Of a stretch of 57,466 nucleotides of DNA, positions 28,343 to 37,628 are shown piece by piece. Origin of the DNA: Bradyrhizobium oropedii (lineage in GTDB: Bacteria > Pseudomonadota > Alphaproteobacteria > Rhizobiales > Xanthobacteraceae); the NCBI RefSeq assembly GCF_020889685.1, contig NZ_JACMYO010000031.1, forward strand, positions 1 to 57,466, written 5' to 3'. Position 1 is the first letter of the stretch. Each line of letters starts with the position of its first letter. A program made the translations under genes and the position numbers. Under the pieces are notes generated by a model that worked only from the letters and a program-made list of their open reading frames with translations, did not search any database and was not told the origin of the DNA.

Positions 28343-29224
28343 TCAAATCCTTTCGATCGGCGCTTCGCCGAACAGGCCAGCCGGGCGGACCAGAAGAAAA
28401 GCGACCGCCAGCACATAGGCGAACCAGGTCGACACGCTGCCTCCCAGCAGGCTTCCGAGATAGATTTCAGCGAGGCTGTCGCCGGCGCCGACGATCAGCC
28501 CGCCGACGATCGCGCCTGCCATCGACGTAAATCCGCCGATGATGAGCACCGGCAGTGCCTTGAGCACGACGAGGGTGAGCGCGAACTGCACGCCCTGGCG
28601 CGCACCCCACAGCAGACCAGCAACCAGCGAGACGAAGCCCGCGACGCCCCACACGATCTGCCACAAGGTCTGGAGCCGGATCCCGATCGAGAGTGCGGCC
28701 TGCGGATCGTCGGCGATCGCGCGCAGCGCGATCCCGATGCGCGTCTTGTTGAAGAAGATCGAGAGCGCGATCACGAGAATGCCGGCTGTGCCCGCCGCCG
28801 CGAGGTCGAACTGGCTGACCTGGACTCCGCCGATCTCGATCGGGGTATCGACGATGCCGAGGTCGAGTTCATGCACGCTCGCGCCCATCGCGATCTGCGC
28901 GACGCCCTCGATCATGAAGGACACGCCCAGCGTCGCCATGAACAGCGTGATCTGTGGCCGGTTGACCAGCGGCCGCAACACGACGCGTTCCACCGCGATC
29001 CCGAGCACCACCATGACCGACAGCGTGATCAGCGCGGCCAGCCAGAAATCGAGGCCCTTGTCACGCAGGGTTACGAAGGTGAGCGCCGCACACAGCACCA
29101 TCGACCCTTGCGCGAAATTAAAAACGCCGGATGCCTTGAAGACCAGCACAAATCCAATCGCAACCAGCGAGTACATGACGCCCGCAAGCAGGCCGCCGAC
29201 CAGCGTTTCGACGAAGAAGCTCAT
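28343..29224 (-). CDS. Branched-chain-type ABC transporter permease (LivH-like)
   Basis: A 293-residue permease with the LivH pattern: GGLLAGVMYSLVAIGFVLVF, KASGVFNFAQGSMVLCAALT, GIALRAIADDPQAALSIGIR and GGFTSMAGAIVGGLIVGAGD. It stands 7 bases after the LivG-like ATPase stop and 3 bases before the LivM-like start, so the two permeases are probably made together as a heterodimer. Confidence 0.92.
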   Translation of the reverse strand: MSFFVETLVGGLLAGVMYSLVAIGFVLVFKASGVFNFAQGSMVLCAALTFVTLRDKGLDFWLAALITLSVMVVLGIAVERVVLRPLVNRPQITLFMATLGVSFMIEGVAQIAMGASVHELDLGIVDTPIEIGGVQVSQFDLAAAGTAGILVIALSIFFNKTRIGIALRAIADDPQAALSIGIRLQTLWQIVWGVAGFVSLVAGLLWGARQGVQFALTLVVLKALPVLIIGGFTSMAGAIVGGLIVGAGDSLAEIYLGSLLGGSVSTWFAYVLAVAFLLVRPAGLFGEAPIERI

Positions 29225-29231
29225 CTGGACC

Positions 29232-30002
29232 TCAATGTGCTGTGCCCAGATAGGCGGCGATCACGTCCGGGTTCCTGCGCACCTGCTCCGGAGAGCCATC
29301 CCCGACCTTGCGGCCGTAATCGAGCACGACCACGTGATGCGAGAGCCCCATCACGACGCTCATGTCATGCTCGATCAGCACGATGCTGGTGCGAAGGCGC
29401 GTGTTGGTCTCCAGGATGAAGCCGCTCATCTCCTGCTTTTCGTCCTGGTTCATCCCGGCCATCGGCTCGTCGAGCAGCAGCAGGCTCGGTCCGCCGACCA
29501 GGGCCCGCGCGAGATCGACCCGCTTCTGAACGCCGTAAGGAAGTGTCGCGACCACCTTGTCACGGTGCTTGGTCAAGTCCAGAAAGGCGACGATCTCATC
29601 GACCCGCCGGTTGAACTCGCGCGCTTCGCGCCGGTCGCGGCCGATGCCGAAGGCGTGCTCGACAATGGTCGCGCGGCAATGCCGGATCAGTCCGGCCAGC
29701 ACGTTGTCGAGGACGCTGAGATGCCGGAACAGCGCATTGTGCTGGAAGGTCCGGCCAACGCCCAAATGCGCGGCTCGCGCCGGGCGAATCCGGACAAATT
29801 GCTCGCCATTGAAAGTGATGCTGCCACTGTCGGCCCGATAGACCCCGTTGATGATGTTGAGCAGCGAGCTCTTGCCGGCCCCGTTTGGCCCGATCAGCGC
29901 GCAGATCTCGCCTCGCTCCACGTTGAAGCTGAGCGCATTCAGCGCCTTGATCCCCTTGAACGAAAGCGAGACGTCACGCAGTTGCAGAACCGGTTCGGCC
30001 AT
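29232..30002 (-). CDS. Branched-chain-type ABC transporter ATP-binding protein (LivG-like)
   Basis: A 256-residue ATPase with Walker A ALIGPNGAGKSSLLNIINGV, GRTFQHNALFRHLSVLDNVL, a degenerate signature ATLPYGVQKRVDLARALVGG (LPYG in place of LSGG, as is common in LivG), Walker B LLLLDEPMAGMNQDEKQEM and LIEHDMSVVMGLSHHVVVLD. It is 6 bases after the upstream monooxygenase gene. Confidence 0.92.
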   Translation of the reverse strand: MAEPVLQLRDVSLSFKGIKALNALSFNVERGEICALIGPNGAGKSSLLNIINGVYRADSGSITFNGEQFVRIRPARAAHLGVGRTFQHNALFRHLSVLDNVLAGLIRHCRATIVEHAFGIGRDRREAREFNRRVDEIVAFLDLTKHRDKVVATLPYGVQKRVDLARALVGGPSLLLLDEPMAGMNQDEKQEMSGFILETNTRLRTSIVLIEHDMSVVMGLSHHVVVLDYGRKVGDGSPEQVRRNPDVIAAYLGTAH

Positions 30003-30008
30003 CGCACA

Positions 30009-31430
30009 TCACGCCTCGACGGGCTGACGCGGGGCCAGACTGGCCGTCTCGCGCTCGCGGCGCTTGACCGCCTGGATGTCGCGATAGCTTGCTGCCGGAT
30101 GGCTCGACGGCAGATACGGGCCGTCTCCGAACAGCTTCTCCCGCAGGGTGCCGGGACGATAGCCGGTCGGATAGACGCCACGCTTCTGCAGCTCCGGAAC
30201 CAGCAGATCGACAACGTCCTCGAAGGTCTCCGGCGTCACTGCATAGGCGAGATTGAATCCGTCGACGTCGGTCTCCTCCACCCATTGTTGCAGGATATCG
30301 GCTACCGTCGACGCCGAACCGACGAACACCGGGCCGAGCCCGCCGATGCCGCCCCAGCGCGCAAGCTCCTCGATGGTCCAGGACTTGCTGCCGCTGGCGA
30401 GATGATCGACCACGGAAACGATCGCATTCGTCTCGACCTTCCTGACCAGATCGGTCGGTGCATACTGTCCGAAATCGATGCCGCTCCATCCGGACATGAA
30501 CACGAGCGCGCCGTCATAGGAGGCGTATTGCTGATACTCCCTGAACTTTGCCTCCGCCTTCGCGTCGGTTTCATCGACAATCACCGTGACCAGATTGTAG
30601 GTCAGCACCTTGCGCGGATCGCGACCGGCCTCAGCCGCGAGCCGCCGCACCTCGGCCACATAGGACTTCAGGACCGGCTTGATCGGAGCAGCGACAAACA
30701 CGCATTCGGCGTGCCCGGCAGCAAACGCCTTGCCGGCACCGGAGGCTCCGGCCTGATACAGCACCGGCGTCCGCTGCGGCGACGGCTCACAGAGATGATA
30801 GCCCGGCACGTCAAAGTATCGGCCCTTGTGGGCGATCTCATGAACTTTCGAAGGGTCGGTGAATATCCGCTTCCCGGCATCGCGCAGAACGGCCCCCTCC
30901 TCCCAGCTCCCCTCCAGCAACTTGTAGAGCACCTCGGCATATTCGGCCGCCACCTCGTACCGGTTGTCGTGACGGCGTAGCCCGCCCTGGCCGATGTTCT
31001 TGGCTCCACTCTCCAGATACGAGGTCACGATGTTCCATCCGACGCGGCCCTTGCTGTGATGATCCGCGGTCGAGAGCCTGCGCGCGAACGTGTAGGGATG
31101 CTCAAATGACGTCGATGCCGTGATGCCGATGCCGAGATGCTCGGTTGCAAGGGCAATCGGCGCGACCAGTTGCAAGGGATCGTTGACGGGGATCTGCGCC
31201 GCCTGCTCGAGCGCATGGAACAGAGAGTTCTTGTAGACGTCATAGTAGCCGATCACGTCGGCGATGAAGATGCCGTCAAATATCCCCCGCTCCAGCGTTC
31301 GCCCGAGATCCTGCCAATAATCAAGATCCTTGTACTTGTAGGAGCGGTCTCGCGGATGCGCCCAGACACCGGGAGACTGATGACCGACACAATTCATGTC
31401 GAATGCATTGAACCGAATCTGTCGCGCCAT
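30009..31430 (-). CDS. NtaA/SnaA/DszA-family FMN-dependent monooxygenase
   Basis: A 473-residue flavin monooxygenase, longer than SsuD and in the size range of DszA and nitrilotriacetate monooxygenase. Motifs are FNAFDMNCVGHQSPGVWAHP, ASTSFEHPYTFARRLSTADH, SKGRVGWNIVTSYLESGAKN, HDNRYEVAAEYAEVLYKLLE and SPQRTPVLYQAGASGAGKAF. DszA opens a sulfone ring, releasing a sulfinate. The gene is first in a run with a complete branched-chain-type importer and sfnG, and is divergent from a DszC/SfnB-like gene, so an organosulfur role is the best reading. It needs FMNH2 from a reductase that is not encoded here. Confidence 0.9.
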   Translation of the reverse strand: MARQIRFNAFDMNCVGHQSPGVWAHPRDRSYKYKDLDYWQDLGRTLERGIFDGIFIADVIGYYDVYKNSLFHALEQAAQIPVNDPLQLVAPIALATEHLGIGITASTSFEHPYTFARRLSTADHHSKGRVGWNIVTSYLESGAKNIGQGGLRRHDNRYEVAAEYAEVLYKLLEGSWEEGAVLRDAGKRIFTDPSKVHEIAHKGRYFDVPGYHLCEPSPQRTPVLYQAGASGAGKAFAAGHAECVFVAAPIKPVLKSYVAEVRRLAAEAGRDPRKVLTYNLVTVIVDETDAKAEAKFREYQQYASYDGALVFMSGWSGIDFGQYAPTDLVRKVETNAIVSVVDHLASGSKSWTIEELARWGGIGGLGPVFVGSASTVADILQQWVEETDVDGFNLAYAVTPETFEDVVDLLVPELQKRGVYPTGYRPGTLREKLFGDGPYLPSSHPAASYRDIQAVKRRERETASLAPRQPVEA

Positions 31431-31955
31431 TCACACATCTCCGTGGCGTCGCTCAGCGCGACACCGTTGGCTCTTTCGCGCGACATCTCGCCACAACACG
31501 CGATCCATCGTCCATCGCGTTTATCGATCTTTTTCGACACGCATCTTTCGTGGTATCCCGTTGCAGGATGAAGAATTCGCTCTTGGCTCCTTTCAGCTTT
31601 GCGTCGCAGGTTCAGATCATGCGGCACACTCGATGTAAGCTGCGACAACAACGTGCTTCGATCGATCGCGTTTCGACACGATCCGACGCGTCGATCGGGG
31701 GGTCACGGAGAAGACTTCATTCGCGATCGATATAACCGCGAGCATCGCAGTCTTTGTCGCCGACCGTTGCGTCACTTCAGGCGACATCGATCGGCAAGCT
31801 CACACAGCAGATTTTCCTTCGCGCGACGCGAAGCCCCAAACGATTGTGTTGCATCCGAACAGAAATTCAGTCTGGCCCTCGCACGCGAGCGGGGTATTCT
31901 TCGAGACAACAATTCCATCCATCCAAGAACTCATGTAACCAGCAAACGCAGCACG
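31431..31955. other. Divergent control region of the organosulfur gene set
   Basis: About 525 bases between the DszA-like gene (minus) and the DszC/SfnB-like gene (plus). Short frames here are unsupported. Two similar stretches, ATCGCGTTTATCGATC with TTTCGACACG (about 31513-31545) and GATCGCGTTTCGACACG (about 31666-31682), share ATCGCGTTT and TTCGACACG and could be regulator sites. I found no convincing sigma54 element. Confidence 0.4.
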
Positions 31956-33179
31956 ATGACCATTCATCCTGGCAGACCGAGCATCAGCGACGACGCCCTT
32001 CACAAGCGTTTCGCTCCAATTTTCGAGACGATCGCGGCAGGTGCGGTCGCGCGCGAGCGAAACCGCACGCTACCGATCGAGGAAATCAGGCTGTTGAAGG
32101 AAGCCGGCTTCGGAGCTTTGCGTGTGCCGATCGAGTTCGGAGGGCTCGGCGCGACGCTCCGCCAGACGTTCGAGCTGCTGATCGAGCTCGCGGCCGCGGA
32201 TTCCAACCTGCCGCAGGCGTTACGCGCACACTTCAACCTGGTCGAAGACTTGCGGCTGAACAAGGATGAGGCAGTTAAGGCACGATGGCTCGGAGCTATC
32301 GCGAACGGCGCGCTTGTCGGGGTCGCCGTCACCGAGCCAGGCGTTGGTGCGGTCGATCGCTACCGGACCGCCGTCACATCGGAAGAAGCCGCGCTGCGGC
32401 TCAACGGGCTGAAGTATTACACGACCGGCACACTCTACGCCGACCACCTTCTCGTCGCGGCCGACCAAGACGGCAAGCGGGTTACTGTTCTGGTTGACAC
32501 CAGCCAGCCAGGCGTCAACGTTGAGGACGACTGGGACGGCTTCGGCCAGCGGCTCACTGCAAGCGGCACGGCGGAGTTCAAGAATGTCACGGTCACCCCG
32601 GATCGGATCATCGGTCCCGGCTACGGCACGGAAGGCCGGGTATTTGGAACGGCCCATGTTCAGCTGATCCTGCTCGCCACGCTCGCAGGGATCGCGAAAC
32701 GCGCCGCGGCGGATACGAGCGACTGGATCAAAGCACGAACGCGCACGTTCACCCATGCCGTCGCCGACCTGCCACGCAACGATCCCCTGGTGCAGCAGGT
32801 CATCGGCCAGCTCCTCAGCGCCGCGTTTGGCGCGCGAGCAACGGTTCTCGCCGCGGTCGACGAGCTCGCGCAGACGCTTGATGGTCGCCACCAGGACCCG
32901 CAGCAGCTCGATGCCTCCGAACTTGCGGCGGCGCAGGCGCAGGTGACGGTCATCAAGCTCGTGCTCGACGCCGTGACCACGCTTTTCGAGGTGGGCGGTG
33001 CCTCCCTCAGCTCGGAGAAGCTCGCCATCGATCGGCACTGGCGAAACGCACGTACCATCGCTTCCCACAACCCCGCGATCTTCAAACTCCGCGCAATCGG
33101 TGCGTACGAGCTGAATGGCGCGGCGCTTCCATATGCCTGGAGTGCCGGCGTTCGTTCCACACGACAACACGCCAGTTAG
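31956..33179 (+). CDS. Acyl-CoA-dehydrogenase-like flavoprotein monooxygenase (SfnB/DszC family)
   Basis: A 407-residue protein from the ATG at 31956. It has the acyl-CoA dehydrogenase fold: LPIEEIRLLKEAGFGALRVP, VGVAVTEPGVGAVDRYRT, LNGLKYYTTGTLYADHLLVA, and the C-terminal IDRHWRNARTIASHNPAIFK that is characteristic of the DszC/SfnB/DnmZ subgroup rather than true dehydrogenases. DszC oxidises thiophene sulfur to the sulfone using FMNH2. Divergent from the DszA-like gene and 84 bases before a StyA-like gene. The frame is open upstream, but the family start and composition favour 31956. Confidence 0.86.
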   Translation: MTIHPGRPSISDDALHKRFAPIFETIAAGAVARERNRTLPIEEIRLLKEAGFGALRVPIEFGGLGATLRQTFELLIELAAADSNLPQALRAHFNLVEDLRLNKDEAVKARWLGAIANGALVGVAVTEPGVGAVDRYRTAVTSEEAALRLNGLKYYTTGTLYADHLLVAADQDGKRVTVLVDTSQPGVNVEDDWDGFGQRLTASGTAEFKNVTVTPDRIIGPGYGTEGRVFGTAHVQLILLATLAGIAKRAAADTSDWIKARTRTFTHAVADLPRNDPLVQQVIGQLLSAAFGARATVLAAVDELAQTLDGRHQDPQQLDASELAAAQAQVTVIKLVLDAVTTLFEVGGASLSSEKLAIDRHWRNARTIASHNPAIFKLRAIGAYELNGAALPYAWSAGVRSTRQHAS

Positions 33180-33263
33180 CAGGCGCTCGTTTGACCGCTT
33201 TACGCCGTGCCGAGAGGCACGCCCCCCATCGCCACCAATCCATTATTCCATCAGGAGAGCCAA

Positions 33264-34631
33264 GTGTCCAACAAGCGGACAGTCGCAATTATCGGAGCGG
33301 GTCTAGCCGGAACGACGGCCGGACTTGGCCTCGTCAACGCAGGATTTGACGTCACCATTTACAGCGACCGGGACCGCGCGTCGCTACGCAACGATGTGCC
33401 TCCTACGGGAACGGCTGTCTATTTCGGCAAATCCCTCGAATACGATGCCGAGGTCATCGAGGACCTCTATGACGCCGGAACCAGCACAGGGATGAGCGTC
33501 CGGATATTCTCCGGCACCGGCGAAACCCGAACACCCGTTATCGAGTTCGACCGTCCCTTCAACTATCGGGCGCAGGCGGTGGATACGCGGCTGCGTGCCG
33601 ACGACCGCCTCGGTCGCTTCCTGGCGCGAGGCGGAAAGTTCGTCGTGCGTACGGTCACGACGGAAGATCTGGACGCAATTGCAGCAGACGCCGATCTTAC
33701 CCTCGTTGCGACGGGCAAGGGCGGATTGTCGACCCTGTTCCCGGTTGACCCCGATCGCACTGTCTACGCCGAACCGCAGCGGCACCTGTTGCTCGCAACA
33801 TTCAAGGATCTGGATCGTGCCGATCATCAGTTCGCCTATCGCAGCTCGGACGGCGCCAGGCACAACTGGTTCAACATCCATGCCGATTTCGGGGAGACGT
33901 TCTTCGGTCCTTATCTGCACAAGGATCTCGGCGCCACCCGGGCGTTCATTGGCTTCGCCAAGCCCGGCAGCCCCTGGATCGACATCTTCAACACCGTAAA
34001 AGATCCTCAGAGCGCGCGCGACGCCGTGGTGAAGCTGTTCGCAACCTATTTCCCGGAAGATGCGGAGCTGATCGATCAGCTGAAACCCTTGCACGAGGAT
34101 CCACACTCCTGGCTTCTCGGCGCGGTCTCACCGACTGCTCGACGCGCCGTCGCCCGCACCAAAAACGGACACGCTGTTGCAGCAATCGGAGATGCGGCAG
34201 TCTCCTTTGATCCGCTCGGCGGTCAGGGCGCGCAAAATGCAGTTGTCCAATCCGTGCTACTGATCCGCGCGCTGAAGGAGCACAAGGACAGGATCACCTA
34301 CGAATGGCTGCAGGATCAATTCGACAAGCATTGGGACCACCGCGCCAAGGCCGCGACGGAAGTTACTCGGCTGTTTCTCGGCGATAAGAAATACGCAGCG
34401 CATGCGGAACTGCTATTTCCAGCCGCTGCTGTCAACGCAAAGATCGGAAGCGCGTTCTTCGATTTTCTCTCGGAGCCACAGCCGTTGCTCGGTATCCAGA
34501 GCCGACAGCAAATAGTCAAGTTCATTTCGGATCTGGCGGGTGAGCCAGCGGACAAGGTCTTGGCAACGTTCAAACCGCCGGAGCAACTTGCGCACGCGCA
34601 AGCGGTCGAGCCCGCGCTCGTCTCATCATAA
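33264..34631 (+). CDS. FAD-dependent monooxygenase, styrene monooxygenase StyA-like
   Basis: About 455 residues from a GTG at 33264, preceded by AGGAGAG at 33253-33259. The N-terminal Rossmann fold is complete: TVAIIGAGLAGTTAGLGL. The NADH site typical of one-component hydroxylases is weak, and the C-terminal FAD motif reads AVAAIGDAAVSFDPLGGQGA, as in StyA-type enzymes that take reduced FAD from a partner reductase. StyA enzymes epoxidise alkenes and oxidise sulfides to sulfoxides; the second activity would suit this cluster. It probably shares a transcript with the gene upstream. Confidence 0.85.
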   Translation: MSNKRTVAIIGAGLAGTTAGLGLVNAGFDVTIYSDRDRASLRNDVPPTGTAVYFGKSLEYDAEVIEDLYDAGTSTGMSVRIFSGTGETRTPVIEFDRPFNYRAQAVDTRLRADDRLGRFLARGGKFVVRTVTTEDLDAIAADADLTLVATGKGGLSTLFPVDPDRTVYAEPQRHLLLATFKDLDRADHQFAYRSSDGARHNWFNIHADFGETFFGPYLHKDLGATRAFIGFAKPGSPWIDIFNTVKDPQSARDAVVKLFATYFPEDAELIDQLKPLHEDPHSWLLGAVSPTARRAVARTKNGHAVAAIGDAAVSFDPLGGQGAQNAVVQSVLLIRALKEHKDRITYEWLQDQFDKHWDHRAKAATEVTRLFLGDKKYAAHAELLFPAAAVNAKIGSAFFDFLSEPQPLLGIQSRQQIVKFISDLAGEPADKVLATFKPPEQLAHAQAVEPALVSS

Positions 34632-34639
34632 GCGACGGA

Positions 34640-34706
34640 GTCCACTACCTGGGCGATGTCGGTCGCTGCCAGGAGATGGACATGGTCCATCATCACGCAT
34701 CATGAG
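34640..34706 (-). pseudogene. Possible REP-associated/IS200-like transposase scrap
   Basis: Minus-strand reading gives VMMDHVHLLAATDIAQVVDS, which resembles the HxH region of REP-associated tyrosine transposases (usually PNHVHLL). Only about 20 residues match. The scrap is framed by a 10-bp inverted repeat, GCGACGGAGT (34633-34642) and ACTCCGTCGC (34712-34721). A short chance match is possible. Confidence 0.35.
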
Positions 34707-34720
34707 CACACTCCGTCGCA

Positions 34721-35062
34721 ATGGCCCGACGTGCGCGGCACAATATCCTCAAGCTCAACCCCCGCGGCGGTAGCGGCGTGAAAATAGGCTCGTATGAGGC
34801 GGTCGCTCAGTATTATTATGAAATCGACAACAAGGAGCGCGCTATCGAATTGGTGGAGCTGTCGCTGGGGTCGCTTGGCACTCTGGATGTGATCGAAGAG
34901 GACTGGAAGGAGCGTGCGGCATCGCAATTGGTTCAAACGCTGGCCAACTACAAGGGTAAGAGGGTATGCCATGGCCGATTTTGCGCAACTCCGGAACAAG
35001 CGGTTACGGAGGGTAACCGGCGGGCAGCAATACCGATGGAGCCCCATGACGCAGGACCATGA
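34721..35062 (+). CDS. Hypothetical protein, uncertain
   Basis: An open frame of 113 residues. The central part (EAVAQYYYEIDNKERAIELV, then DVIEEDWKERAASQLVQTLA) is acidic, helical and gene-like, while the first 15 and last 40 residues look like random reading of GC-rich DNA. It may be a fragment of a larger gene fused to non-coding ends. I do not recognise the family. Confidence 0.3.
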   Translation: MARRARHNILKLNPRGGSGVKIGSYEAVAQYYYEIDNKERAIELVELSLGSLGTLDVIEEDWKERAASQLVQTLANYKGKRVCHGRFCATPEQAVTEGNRRAAIPMEPHDAGP

Positions 35063-35306
35063 CCACGCGATGGTCTACCCATTCCGTCGGGCTTTCGGGT
35101 GCAAATTTCAAATTGAGGCAATCTGCAGTTGCGGGCCCAGCAGCATGAGCGCGCGCTGCATCGCCCTGACCTCGTCCCGGGAGCGCGCATCCATAGGTAT
35201 CGAACGTCCTGGCCGCCCGTCAGCATAACCGGCGTCGGCTGACCGGGCCTCGTATCTGATCAGGTGCCCCGTGTCGTGGCAATCCGGCCGCGTGGTGCGT
35301 CGAAAT

Positions 35307-35846
35307 TCACAGCTCCATGTATATGACCTCAATAGGCATGCCGCCGAGACCGTGAGAGAACGAGCCTCGGCCCACGCTGCGAAAGCCGCATTTTCGGTAG
35401 AAGCCTTCGGCGTTGATCGTCGCCTCAAGCCTGATTGGCCCGCTATGGCCCAAGCGCGCTTGCGCTATACCGATCTCGAGCAACCGCCGGCCAAGTCCGA
35501 CGCCTGCTGCCTCGGGCAGTATGAACAATCTGGTTACCTCGCCAGGCTCGACGTCGACAAATGCAACCACGACGTCTCCGCGCTGACACACGGTCATCCG
35601 TCCCTTGGCAATAAGGCCTTCGTAAAATATCGGCGTACGCTCCCCCATCCAATTCTCGATTTGAGCCCGCGAGTAGGATGCGCCCGCAAGCCCAGCGATC
35701 GACGCCTTGGTGATGTTGAAAACCGTTTCCGCATCTTCCCGACGTGCGGGCCGAAAGGAAAATTTGCCGTCGGCTATCATGAAAACCCGCGTTCCAAATC
35801 GCTTCGTCTGCCTTTCAATCTGCGAAATCGCCGTGGCGTCAGTCAA
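35307..35846 (-). CDS. GNAT-family N-acetyltransferase
   Basis: A 179-residue protein with the GNAT fold: FRPARREDAETVFNITKASI at the start, VVAFVDVEPGEVTRLFILPE, the acetyl-CoA loop AAGVGLGRRLLEIGIAQAR (Q/RxxGxG/A type), and EATINAEGFYRKCGFRSVGR, which is typical of small-molecule acetyltransferases. The substrate is unknown. It is transcribed alone on the minus strand. Confidence 0.86.
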   Translation of the reverse strand: MTDATAISQIERQTKRFGTRVFMIADGKFSFRPARREDAETVFNITKASIAGLAGASYSRAQIENWMGERTPIFYEGLIAKGRMTVCQRGDVVVAFVDVEPGEVTRLFILPEAAGVGLGRRLLEIGIAQARLGHSGPIRLEATINAEGFYRKCGFRSVGRGSFSHGLGGMPIEVIYMEL

Positions 35847-36314
35847 CAGTGCGCGTCAGCCGGTGGTGATGTTCCGATCCGCTGAGAGCGCGAAGTGCCA
35901 GAGGCGCTAACGGCCCCGACCAGCGAAGTCGAAGCAATTGTCGACATCGGAACCGTTCGCCGAAGACCGAAGTAAAATTCTTGAACGGCGGCGCATCGAG
36001 GCGAGCATCCAGCGTCCACTTTTGCTGTTAACCGCGAGGTGTTCCGGCTCCGTCGCAAGATCATCTGTGAGCTTCTTGTCTCACCAAGTTGACATGACCT
36101 GATCGACGTAGAAGCTGCGCACGTTGGTGATGCCCTGCCCGCCTTACGCCAACGGCAACCGTGCTCCCACGGCTGTTCCAGTCTCGCCCGCACCATCCCT
36201 GCTCGTTAGCTTGCTGTTCGAGCGCAGATTTTCGTCGTATTATTCTATCTTGGGATGATTTTCTGCTTCTTGGCAAGTTTTCAGAACTAAATCCACCTTA
36301 GGCTGGAGCGGATT
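35847..36314. other. Mostly gene-less region with a hydrolase-like echo
   Basis: At 35971-36060 a short plus-strand frame reads SKILERRRIEASI, closely matching the N-terminal ILERRKIEAGI of the ATC-hydrolase-family protein at 4996, including a shared 14-base stretch ATTCTTGAACGGCG. The rest of that gene is absent. The right end must hold the promoter of the Lrp/AsnC gene. Confidence 0.45.
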
Positions 36315-36791
36315 ATGCCCTACGACCGAATAGATGCCCGTATCCTCCAGATCGTGCAAAGGAACAACCGTCTAACCTCCGATGCGATCGGCGAGATGGC
36401 GGGGCTTTCTGCCACCGCGTGTCAACGACGACTGAAGAGACTTCGTTCCGAAGGTATCATCGAGGCAGACGTCTCAATCGTTTCGCCGAAGGCAGCGGGA
36501 AGGCCAATTCAAATGCTTGTGCTGGTGACCTTGGAGCGCGAGCGTTCAGACATCATCGACAGGTTGAAGAAGGCGATCAAAACGAACGATGAAATCGTCA
36601 ACGGGTTTTACGTCACCGGCGATGCCGACTTGGTCCTGTACATGACCGCCCGCACCATGGAAGATTATGAGGAGTTCACCCAGCAATTCTTTTACAAGAA
36701 CCCAGACATTAAGGGCTTCAAGACGATGGTTATCCTGGACCGCGTAAAGTCCGGCTTTGCCATTCCAATCGAAGCTCCAGCCCAGGATTGA
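36315..36791 (+). CDS. Lrp/AsnC-family transcriptional regulator
   Basis: A 158-residue regulator with an N-terminal helix-turn-helix (ILQIVQRNNRLTSDAIGEMA, then LSATACQRRLKRLRSEGIIE) and a C-terminal RAM/AsnC ligand domain (IQMLVLVTLERERSDIIDRL, GFYVTGDADLVLYMTARTME, FKTMVILDRVKSG). Proteins of this family respond to amino acids and often regulate themselves or a neighbour. No partner gene is close on either side, so its target is unclear. Confidence 0.93.
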   Translation: MPYDRIDARILQIVQRNNRLTSDAIGEMAGLSATACQRRLKRLRSEGIIEADVSIVSPKAAGRPIQMLVLVTLERERSDIIDRLKKAIKTNDEIVNGFYVTGDADLVLYMTARTMEDYEEFTQQFFYKNPDIKGFKTMVILDRVKSGFAIPIEAPAQD

Positions 36792-37628
36792 TCACCCCCC
36801 GCGACCACGAGAGCCGGACATCTCACTGTCGGACCAATCGCGAGCGACGCCTCGAGACTACGTCCTCGCCGACTGCAACGCTCGTCATCCAGCCGACGGA
36901 CGTCGGCATTCGTGGCGAGTCCGAGAGGCCACCGTCGCAAAACAGCCATGGCATGGTTATCTGACGCCGCGAAGTCAGGACCTGTTAGCGAAGCCGACAG
37001 CCCTTCCCGGTAAACCCAACTCCGACCGGCATCAACATCAGACCAAGATGACCACGGCAACATTTCTGATTGGATCGCCGCACAGCCAGCTCCCTGAAGC
37101 GCGCATCCTCGTGCTGCGCTCCAGCTCGCGCAGTTCGTCTGTCGCCGGTGATGCTCCATGCAGACTCGCATTCCGCCGTCATATCCATGTTGAATGTGTT
37201 AGCCGATCAGGACCCATAAGGCGGCTGCAGGATGCGGCCATCTTCGGCGGTCATCCGCCATCAGCGCCACCACCGAGACATTCCCCATAGGCTTCTCCTA
37301 TGACCGACCCAAAAGTGCCTATTTGTCTGTCCGGGCAGCGCGCGTTACTGCTTCAGCACGAAATGGTCGCGTGGTGTTGGCACCCGGCTCGTCTGCACGA
37401 CGCAAAGCGCTATAGCCTTCACGCCGAGGACCAACGCAGACCCGAGCGTCCGATCCGCGGCAACCATTGAGCCTTGAGTTGAAGAGCCAGGTTTGGGGCT
37501 GCGGCCGGATCAGAACGCAGAGGGCCGGGACGCACGATTAGATGCGGGGTGAATAGTAAGCAAAGCAGGGAGGTTGAATTCCGTCGAGTCGCTCAAAACG
37601 GTCATCAAATCAGAACAATGACAGAACC
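36792..37628. other. Gene-less region between Lrp/AsnC gene and traR
   Basis: About 840 bases without a convincing gene. A minus-strand frame contains PTVRCPALVVAGGDQSW, faintly like the C-terminal part of an alpha/beta hydrolase, so a decayed hydrolase gene is possible between about 36800 and 37190. No tra box of the TGCAGATCTGCA type was found before traR. Confidence 0.35.

Noticed and set aside
28539..30980. An 813-codon plus-strand open frame opposite the livH, livG and DszA-like genes
   Set aside because: It is antisense to three well-supported genes, has no family motifs and no ribosome site. Long antisense frames are expected in GC-rich DNA with third-position bias.
36692..37171. Alpha/beta hydrolase gene on the minus strand
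   Set aside because: Only a short PTVRCPALVVAGGDQ-like stretch fits. No nucleophile elbow or His motif is visible, and the frame overlaps the Lrp/AsnC gene.
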